From: Flavobacteriales bacterium
Lineage (GTDB): Bacteria > Bacteroidota > Bacteroidia > Flavobacteriales > JABDKJ01
NCBI GenBank assembly: GCA_013002285.1
Contig: JABDKJ010000017.1
Location: 1-7,412, forward strand
Length of the DNA stretch: 7,412 nt
Reading direction: 5' to 3'
Made by a program: the position numbers and the translations under genes. Positions within the stretch are counted from its first letter, which is position 1; the number at the start of each line of letters is the position of its first letter. Shown one piece after another: positions 1 through 6,156 of this stretch. The notes beneath the pieces were generated by a model. That model was not told where the DNA came from, ran no database searches, and saw only the letters and a list, made by a program, of their open reading frames with translations.

Positions 1-2456
1 CGTTTGATCTGTTGGCCATCAAAGAAACTCCAGCAGACAATTTCTACGATGGATTGGGAAATCTAAAAGGTGTAGACCTTACGGCAGCCAGCCTTGGTTT
101 TAAAGTGATCAATACCCGGGGTTTTAATAGTACAAGCCCCGTGCGTTCTTTGCAACTTATAGATGGTGTGGACAACCAGGCTCCAGGTTTGAATTTTTCT
201 TTAGGAAATTTCTTGGGTTCACCAGAATTGGATGTTCAGAAAGTTGAGATCGTTTCTGGTGCAAGTTCTGCTTTTTACGGACCTAATGCATTCAATGGAG
301 TGATCTCCATTCAAAACAAAGACCCATTTTTCCATAGAGGAATATCGGCTAGCGTGAAAGTTGGAGAAAGAGCGCTTACAGAAGTTTCAGCTCGCTTTGC
401 TGAAGTAATGAACAATGAAGAAGAACAACCTTTCTTTGGATATAAATTCAATGTGTATTACTTGGTAGCCAATGATTGGGAGGCAGAAAATTATGACCCT
501 GTTGATGATTCCGATGTAGGTGGGAACAACCCAGGAAGGTTCAACGCAGTGAATATATACGGTGATGAATTTGGCGCTGAATTCAGCAGACCTGTTGGGC
601 CAAATGCAAATCAAGCAGGACTCGGTTCGTTCTTCAGGTCGGGTTATAAAGAAATAGACCTTGTTGATTACAATACAGAAAATTTGAAAGCCAATGCTGC
701 TTTTCATTTCAGACTGAAACCAGAAATGGAATATCAATCGCCTGAACTTATAATTGGTGGAAATTTTGGGACTGGAACAACTGTTTATCAGGGCGACAAT
801 AGGTTTAGACTTGAAAACATCCTGTTCTTCCAGAATAAGCTTGAATTCAAAAAGGCCGACAAATATTTTGTGCGGGCGTACATGACTGCAGAAGATGCCG
901 GTGACTCATATGACCCTTATGCAACTGCTTTGAGCTTAGTAGAAATGAGCGCTCCTGACCCATCTTTGAGTGAGTCTTCCTGGTTGGGGAATTACACCAA
1001 TTACTGGTTCAACAATATTTATGGCCAAATGCTAGACGCGGGCTATACCGACCTTGATGCAATATTTGACCCCTTCGCTAACCCACCATGGGACCCAGAT
1101 TCTGTGGCAGCTGCTCATGATTGGCTAGACAATAACCAAGACCTACTGTTGCAATTCCATCAGCAAACAATTGACACGGTAAATGCTGGTTTTGGGAACA
1201 ATAACTTAGGCTTCCTTGAACCAGGTTCACCGGAATTTCAAACGGCATTCAATAACTTGATCACTGCAAAGAACAATGACGAAGAAAACGGAACCCTCTT
1301 TTTTGACAAGTCCAAGTTATATCACGTTCAGGGTGAGTATGCTTTTGATGTTGAAGGCCTTGAAAACTTAGTACTAGGTGCCAATGGCCGGATCTACAAT
1401 CCTAAAAGTGATGGAACGATCTTCTCTGATACAGCAGGTACAACCATCAGCAATTCTGAATTTGGTATCTACACGGGTATTGAAAAGAAATTGAACAACG
1501 AGACTATCACCATGAATGCAACAGTGCGAATGGATAAAAATGAAAACTTCAATGCTGTTTTCACTCCTGCTTTGTCCTTCGTATGGAAGCCAGTACCCAA
1601 TAATTTTATCCGGGCTTCTTTTTCTTCAGCCTTGAGAAACCCAACGCTAACCGATCAATATTTGTACCTGAACGTTGGCCCAGCAATATTAAGTGGTAAT
1701 TTGAATGGTGTTCAGGATCTGGTAACTACAGACTCGTTCAACGATTTTCGGGACAGTCAATCAGCAGACGACCTTGAATATTTTGATATCGCACCGATCA
1801 AACCCGAAAAAGTAAAAACTTTTGAATTGGGATATCGAACTACATTAAAAAAGAAAATATATCTGGACGCAGGTTATTACTATAGTATTTACGATGACTT
1901 TCTCGGCTACAATCTTGGCTTAGACCTAGCCCTAGATAGTGCGACTTCGCTTATAGATGAACTTCAAGTTTTCAGATATTCGGCTAACTCTAAGAACACT
2001 GTGACCACCCAAGGGTTTTCCCTTGGTGCCAATTACTATTTTGGTACGTACTATAGTTTTGCTGGAAACTATTCTTGGAACAAACTGAACAAAACCTTTG
2101 AAGACGACCCTATCATTCCTGCATTCAACACACCTGAACATAAATTCAATTTGGGGATAAGCGCAAGGGATCTTCCTCTGAAGCTTGGTGAAAAAATGAT
2201 AAAGAGTTTTGGATTCAATGTAAATTACAAATGGATACAAGGTTTCCTTTTCGAAGGATCCCCTCAATTCACAGGACAAATACCAACCTATGACCTCTTA
2301 GATGCTCAGATCAATTTCAAGGCAAAAAAAATGAATACAACATTTAAGTTAGGCGCTACTAACATCTTGGATAACAAGCAATTTCAAACATATGGGGGTC
2401 CAAGGATCGGCAGATTGGCCTACTTTAGTGTCACATATGAACTATGGAAAAAATAA
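1..2456 (+). CDS. TonB-dependent receptor, C-terminal 817 residues (5' end outside window)
   Basis: Outer-membrane TonB-dependent receptor that would import a ligand using proton-motive energy relayed by TonB-ExbB-ExbD. The frame is open from base 3 with no stop, so the TTG at 12 is an internal codon and the gene begins upstream. The missing part should hold the signal peptide, probably a carboxypeptidase-regulatory-like domain, and the TonB box. Visible residues about 1-110 are the plug domain, with NTRGFNS, LIDGVDNQAP, VEIVSGASSAFYGPNAFNGV and ISIQNKDP, the hallmark plug signatures. The rest is the beta-barrel, rich in alternating aromatic/polar strands. A long, acidic, Trp- and Asn-rich insert at roughly residues 300-430 looks like a large extracellular loop. 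The C-terminus YFSVTYELWKK fits a last barrel strand. The substrate cannot be read from sequence and no SusD-like gene is next to it. The downstream T9SS protein gene is close enough to be cotranscribed. Family assignment is firm; ligand unknown. Confidence 0.95.
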   Translation, partial: FDLLAIKETPADNFYDGLGNLKGVDLTAASLGFKVINTRGFNSTSPVRSLQLIDGVDNQAPGLNFSLGNFLGSPELDVQKVEIVSGASSAFYGPNAFNGVISIQNKDPFFHRGISASVKVGERALTEVSARFAEVMNNEEEQPFFGYKFNVYYLVANDWEAENYDPVDDSDVGGNNPGRFNAVNIYGDEFGAEFSRPVGPNANQAGLGSFFRSGYKEIDLVDYNTENLKANAAFHFRLKPEMEYQSPELIIGGNFGTGTTVYQGDNRFRLENILFFQNKLEFKKADKYFVRAYMTAEDAGDSYDPYATALSLVEMSAPDPSLSESSWLGNYTNYWFNNIYGQMLDAGYTDLDAIFDPFANPPWDPDSVAAAHDWLDNNQDLLLQFHQQTIDTVNAGFGNNNLGFLEPGSPEFQTAFNNLITAKNNDEENGTLFFDKSKLYHVQGEYAFDVEGLENLVLGANGRIYNPKSDGTIFSDTAGTTISNSEFGIYTGIEKKLNNETITMNATVRMDKNENFNAVFTPALSFVWKPVPNNFIRASFSSALRNPTLTDQYLYLNVGPAILSGNLNGVQDLVTTDSFNDFRDSQSADDLEYFDIAPIKPEKVKTFELGYRTTLKKKIYLDAGYYYSIYDDFLGYNLGLDLALDSATSLIDELQVFRYSANSKNTVTTQGFSLGANYYFGTYYSFAGNYSWNKLNKTFEDDPIIPAFNTPEHKFNLGISARDLPLKLGEKMIKSFGFNVNYKWIQGFLFEGSPQFTGQIPTYDLLDAQINFKAKKMNTTFKLGATNILDNKQFQTYGGPRIGRLAYFSVTYELWKK

Positions 2457-2490
2457 TTACTTTTGAATGAATTTTAAATACGCTATGATA

Positions 2491-4050
2491 ATGAAGAAAT
2501 TTTACACTTTTATACTTACCGTCACTCTGTGCCTTGGGATAAATGTAAATGCCCAAGAAAGATATGTTGATGAGATTTTTACAGATGTTGATGTATCATC
2601 TGACGAACTATACGGGGTCAACGCCACTGTCTTACTTGTTAGTGTTGTTGGTGAGGCCGTTCCTCAACCGCTTTTTGCAGACATCTATTCTCCAACTGGA
2701 GATACTGAGACTGCGAGACCGCTTGTTATATATGCGCATACTGGAAATTTCCTTCCTCATCCACAAAATGGAAGTCCTTCTGGAACAAAGACAGATTCTA
2801 CTGTAGTTGAGATATGCACCAGATTGGCAAAAATGGGATATGTAGTTGCTAGTATAGACTACAGATTAGGCTGGAACCCTCTTGCAACAACTCAGGAAGA
2901 AAGAACTGCAACATTGATCAATGCTGCGTACAGAGGTGTTCAAGATGCTAGAACAGCTATTAAGTATTTCAAAAGAACTGTTGCTGAATTTGGTAACCCT
3001 CACGGAATAGATCCAGGAAAGATCGTTCTTTGGGGGCAGGGAACTGGTGGATATATTTCACTTGCATGCACAGGATTGGATGACTACAATAAAGTTCTCC
3101 TTCCTAAATTCTTTGCAGATGACGGTATGGGAGGATTCATTCCAATGGTGATCGAACCGATCAACGGAGATATCTATGCTGATTCTGTAGGTATTGTACC
3201 TCCGGGATACCCAGTTTTTCCAGCAGGCGATACGCTTTGCTATCCTAATCACGTTGGATACGATGCTGAATTCAACCTTTGTGTGAATGTAGGTGGAGCC
3301 ATGGGAGATTCTACCTGGCTAGATGCAGGGGATGTGCCGATCATCTCGGTGCAAACTCCAACTGATCCTTTCGCACCTTATACTACAGGTGTATTGATCG
3401 TACCAACTACGAACGAACCGGTAGTTGAAGTTTCTGGATCTTATGATGTGCAAACGATGCAAGCTGCTTTTGGAAATAATGCAGAGTGGTTGGAACACGA
3501 TTTTATTGACCCATTCTCTACTAGAGCAAATATGGTGAATGATGGCTTAGAAGGCCTTTTCCCTGTTGTAAGAGAAGTGCCTGCACAAGTTCTGGATTCA
3601 TCTCCTTGGGATTTTTGGGATCCTGCTACCAATGCTAATCATGATAATGGCTTGTTAACGAATCCAGACATGTCTGCAGTGAAGGCAAAAACATTTATCG
3701 ATTCTATTATTGGGTATTATGCGCCAAGAGCTTGTATCACTTTAGGACTTGGTTGTGACCTTCAAGGTTCAGGCATTACAGTTGGTGTTGAAGATCTTAA
3801 CTCTAATGACGTAGGTCTTTTCATCAGCCCAAATCCTGGTGTTGATCAGATCACTTTCAGAACGAGTACTGAATTCCCCATAGAAGACATCTACGTATAT
3901 GACCTAGAAGGACGATTGGTTGCTGCGCATGTAAACGTTCAGAATAACGTTTTCGAACTACAAAAAAATTCACTTTCTACAGGAATGTTTATTGCTGAAT
4001 TGAGATTTGCTGATCAGAAGCGAGTTTCAAAGAAAGTTATCTTTAAGTAA
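2491..4050 (+). CDS. Secreted alpha/beta-hydrolase-fold protein with T9SS type A sorting domain; Ser nucleophile apparently absent
   Basis: Predicted secreted carboxylesterase/lipase-like protein of 519 residues. I chose the ATG at 2491 because it gives a compact signal peptide (MKKFYTF, then a hydrophobic core, cleavage after NVNA before QE). In-frame ATGs at 2467 and 2485 would only lengthen the n-region. Numbered from 2491: HTGNF at 83-87 stands where an HGGGF-type oxyanion loop is expected; GYVVASIDYRLGWNP follows; the helix YRGVQDARTAIKYF precedes the elbow strand IVLWGQGTGGY. The elbow residue expected to be Ser is Gly184, followed by Thr185. Asp292 in TPTDPFAPY fits the acid position; His384 (NANHDNG) is a possible His. 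Residues about 442-519 form a T9SS type A C-terminal domain: SPNP, VYDLEGRLV, LSTGMFIAEL and a basic end KKVIFK. It should therefore cross the outer membrane by T9SS and be released or surface-anchored. It follows the receptor gene closely and precedes a terminator, so it is probably the last gene of that operon. Enzymatic activity is doubtful. Confidence 0.9.
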   Translation: MKKFYTFILTVTLCLGINVNAQERYVDEIFTDVDVSSDELYGVNATVLLVSVVGEAVPQPLFADIYSPTGDTETARPLVIYAHTGNFLPHPQNGSPSGTKTDSTVVEICTRLAKMGYVVASIDYRLGWNPLATTQEERTATLINAAYRGVQDARTAIKYFKRTVAEFGNPHGIDPGKIVLWGQGTGGYISLACTGLDDYNKVLLPKFFADDGMGGFIPMVIEPINGDIYADSVGIVPPGYPVFPAGDTLCYPNHVGYDAEFNLCVNVGGAMGDSTWLDAGDVPIISVQTPTDPFAPYTTGVLIVPTTNEPVVEVSGSYDVQTMQAAFGNNAEWLEHDFIDPFSTRANMVNDGLEGLFPVVREVPAQVLDSSPWDFWDPATNANHDNGLLTNPDMSAVKAKTFIDSIIGYYAPRACITLGLGCDLQGSGITVGVEDLNSNDVGLFISPNPGVDQITFRTSTEFPIEDIYVYDLEGRLVAAHVNVQNNVFELQKNSLSTGMFIAELRFADQKRVSKKVIFK

Positions 4051-4071
4051 GCATTACAAAACACAATTTGG

Positions 4072-4104
4072 AAAAGGGCTCTCATATATGAGGGCCTTTT
4101 TTTT
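4072..4104 (+). terminator. Rho-independent terminator of the receptor-hydrolase operon
   Basis: AAAAGG (4072-4077) pairs with CCTTTT (4095-4100). After a bulged G, CTCTCA pairs with TGAGGG (one T-G wobble) around a TATA loop at 4085-4088. A run of eight T follows at 4097-4104. It starts 21 bases after the hydrolase stop. In the opposite direction the hairpin is followed only by a short T-run (four), so any termination of the convergent minus-strand gene would be weaker. The T-tract overlaps that gene's stop codon. Confidence 0.88.
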
Positions 4105-5659
4105 AATTCAGGTCATTGCCTTCGCCAAAGTCACCATATTTGGAAACCAAGTCTTCGTGAGCTTGAATGGTGAGCCAATTTTTAGAAAGCCAATGTGTTT
4201 GCTCGTAGTCCATTGAAAATTGCTGAATACGATCATCAATGATGTCCTTATATACATTCACATGCATATATTGATGTCTTCCAATAATATGTTCCCAATA
4301 TTCATATTGATATTCTTGGATCGTGGCTAATTCAGTCTCCGTCCTATCCAATAATGGTAATGTCTTATCTGAAAGTTTTGCCATAAAATCGAAGTGCATG
4401 AAAGCTTCTGAATATCGGCTGAAATTGAACTTGGCAATGATCCCATCCCAGTTCATTATTGAAAGACCTAACAAAGCAACATAGATAGCTAGACTGGTTT
4501 TCCTCACAAGGAAAAAAGATGACCTCTTTTCTTTGATCTTTCTTATGATCATTACCAGACCAATGATAGATACGATCAAAAAGAAGAATACACCTATTCT
4601 CAAATAAGCTAAATTGTAGTATTTGATATACCAGAAATTCCGCATGGCAACAGAAAGAGCCAAGAAAATGTTCTGTGCTGTCCAGACTATAGCCAGGGTC
4701 TTTAGCAGCTGAATATTCTTAATGAAATTCAAATTCTTTCTGAAGTAAAATAGCACTACTACCATAGCGATCAAGATGGAGAAGATCAGAAAATACGTTC
4801 CCTCATGAACAAATTCCTTTAAGTACTGCTGATCCCATTCAAAACCGAACCACACATGTCTTATATCAAGGATATTCAAAACAAGGAGCATGACATTCAA
4901 GACCGCAAACAGGAACACACCTGATCTGAGTTCGTTCTTCAGTGCATTCATTTTAAAATACCGTGGATATCTATTCGGACGTTTTATCCGCTTTAGATCA
5001 TCGCTTTGATCTAGTTTTGTGGGCTCACCAAAGATCAATTCATGATGGAATAAGAATACTCCAGAAAATGTCAAACCTAATATAAAGACCCAGAATTTAC
5101 CAGAGCTGAACAACGAATTGAACAGTTCACCTATATCTTCAAAACGGCCAAAAAAGCCTGACACGTGTTCACCAAAGATAGAGTTTGCCCCAGAGTACAA
5201 GCCCAGGAATACGAATATGATGACAAATGGAATAACCCCTATTTTAACGTACCGCGATATTCCTGAAAGCACCTTTCCGCCAACAAACAGACTTGAATGA
5301 GACCTTATGAATTTGAAGGGTCCATAGATCAGATTCTCTGCTGCTGGCATAAAACTTTGAGCTATGGACTTAATGTACGGTGTAACCAAGAATCCATTAA
5401 GTAAAAAGAGAGAAGTGATATTAGTTACTCGAGCAATATATGACCCATGATAAGCTATTGCTAAAGCAGACAGTAGAGTACCAAACCAAATATACCTTAA
5501 GGGTTTTGAAAAGATCTTACCGTCAAGTTTCCAGACCCAATAGATCATTAAGATGACCTCAAATATCAGTAGATTGAAACCTAGACTCTGTTTGTAGAAA
5601 AGCAGAGTGAATATCAATGCCAATATGTAGGCATTGATCACTAAAAGTCTTTTGCTCAT
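4103..5659 (-). CDS. DUF4173-type polytopic inner-membrane protein
   Basis: A 518-residue integral membrane protein of unknown function. I count about eleven hydrophobic segments, at roughly residues 5-22, 26-43, 56-72, 78-95, 139-158, 189-206, 247-267, 288-307, 319-340, 353-373 and 388-407. They are separated by short basic loops and followed by a soluble tail of about 110 residues. The part around FVHEGTYFLIFSILIAM, the segment YLRIGVFFFLI, then MNWDGIIAKFNF and the motif FDFMAKLSDKTLPLLDR match my memory of the DUF4173 family (last TM, then an asparagine/aspartate stretch and an L-S-x-x-x-L-P-x-L tail). No catalytic motif is evident. The ATG at 5657-5659 puts the first TM helix immediately at the N-terminus, which is consistent. 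It is transcribed divergently from the DUF4870 gene and convergently with the hydrolase gene. Membrane protein: certain. DUF4173: likely. Function: not inferable. Confidence 0.85.
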   Translation of the reverse strand: MSKRLLVINAYILALIFTLLFYKQSLGFNLLIFEVILMIYWVWKLDGKIFSKPLRYIWFGTLLSALAIAYHGSYIARVTNITSLFLLNGFLVTPYIKSIAQSFMPAAENLIYGPFKFIRSHSSLFVGGKVLSGISRYVKIGVIPFVIIFVFLGLYSGANSIFGEHVSGFFGRFEDIGELFNSLFSSGKFWVFILGLTFSGVFLFHHELIFGEPTKLDQSDDLKRIKRPNRYPRYFKMNALKNELRSGVFLFAVLNVMLLVLNILDIRHVWFGFEWDQQYLKEFVHEGTYFLIFSILIAMVVVLFYFRKNLNFIKNIQLLKTLAIVWTAQNIFLALSVAMRNFWYIKYYNLAYLRIGVFFFLIVSIIGLVMIIRKIKEKRSSFFLVRKTSLAIYVALLGLSIMNWDGIIAKFNFSRYSEAFMHFDFMAKLSDKTLPLLDRTETELATIQEYQYEYWEHIIGRHQYMHVNVYKDIIDDRIQQFSMDYEQTHWLSKNWLTIQAHEDLVSKYGDFGEGNDLN

Positions 5660-5782
5660 TCGTTAGGGTTAACACGAAAATAAACGACATGATATTTGGA
5701 TCATTGTTTTATCTATAATGTTATTCTGTCTTCAGCATATTCATCATTTTTTTCGATCACTGATCTATTGTATTTTTGTCAA
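5660..5782. promoter_or_regulatory. Divergent intergenic region that should hold promoters for both flanking membrane-protein genes
   Basis: This 123-base AT-rich spacer lies between two divergent start codons, so it must contain or border promoters for both. On the plus strand TATTTTTG at 5771-5778 is an exact match to the Bacteroidota -7 consensus TAnnTTTG. It is only 4 bases from the ATG at 5783 and lacks a good TTG at -33, so if real the transcript would be leaderless or nearly so. A TATAAT-like hexamer sits at 5714-5719. On the minus strand TATTTTCG (about 5675-5682) is a one-mismatch -7 candidate. None is strong enough to be called as a defined promoter. Confidence 0.5.
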
Positions 5783-6154
5783 ATGGAAGTGATAGATGAC
5801 AAAAGACCTGACGACTATGACAACGACAGGCAAGGACGCGCAGCAGCCACACTAAGCTACATTCCACTTGTTGGACTTTTGTTCTCCCTTTTCTTGCACT
5901 ATGGCCATAAAAATTCGTTCAGTGCCTTTCATCTTAGACAATCACTGGGTCTTCATGTAGCAATGATGTTCATTTATTTTTTCGGATATATGATCCAGAT
6001 CATTCCTTGGCTAGGCTGGTGGGTCAAGAATTTCCTGTGGTTGGGCCTTATCATACTCTTCATTATTGGACTTGTAAATGCAGCCAATGAAAAACGAAAG
6101 GTAATTCCTTACCTAGGCGATACTTTTAACAAAGTGTTTTCTGGGTTGGACTAG
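5783..6154 (+). CDS. DUF4870 / Tic20-like small membrane protein
   Basis: A 123-residue membrane protein of the DUF4870 (Tic20-like) type. A short acidic, charged N-terminus (MEVIDDKRPDDYDNDRQGR) leads into helix AATLSYIPLVGLLFSLFLHY, then KNSFSAFHLRQSLGLHVAM, where the F-H-x-R-Q-S signature is typical of the family. Two more helices follow (about residues 58-75 and 80-100), then GLVNAANEKRKVIPYLGD, also family-typical (I-G-L-x-N-A and the P-x-x-G close). I placed the start at the ATG at 5783. The same frame runs up to a TTG at 5696, but that extension is Ser/Phe/Tyr-rich, not family-like, and would consume the divergent promoter region. Function is unknown for the family. Its stop TAG lies in a CTAG palindrome shared with the convergent peptidase gene. 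Confidence 0.87.
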   Translation: MEVIDDKRPDDYDNDRQGRAAATLSYIPLVGLLFSLFLHYGHKNSFSAFHLRQSLGLHVAMMFIYFFGYMIQIIPWLGWWVKNFLWLGLIILFIIGLVNAANEKRKVIPYLGDTFNKVFSGLD

Positions 6155-6156
6155 TC
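6149..6156. other. Palindrome GACTAGTC encoding the stop codons of both convergent genes
   Basis: The eight bases are their own reverse complement. On each strand they read GAC TAG in frame, so both the DUF4870 protein and the M28 peptidase end in Asp followed by TAG. The coding regions overlap by the 4 bases CTAG (6151-6154). I see no hairpin plus T-run on either side, so transcripts from the two strands may run into each other's 3' ends. Confidence 0.9.

Noticed and set aside
12..14. TTG as the start of the TonB-dependent receptor
   Set aside because: The frame is open upstream to the window edge and the sequence starts in mid-plug domain, so the gene is cut by the window rather than truncated in nature.
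2491..2553. Lipoprotein signal in the hydrolase (Cys14 of the signal peptide)
   Set aside because: The residues before Cys (VTL) do not fit a lipobox, and a normal signal-peptidase I site (NVNA before Q) follows.
5689..5704. Inverted repeat ATGAT-6-ATCAT in the divergent spacer as a possible operator
   Set aside because: Five-base arms in AT-rich DNA are expected by chance, and there is no regulator gene nearby to support it.
5696..5782. N-terminal extension of the DUF4870 gene from a TTG codon
   Set aside because: The extra 29 residues are not family-like and would fill nearly all of the divergent promoter region; the ATG at 5783 gives a normal family-length protein.
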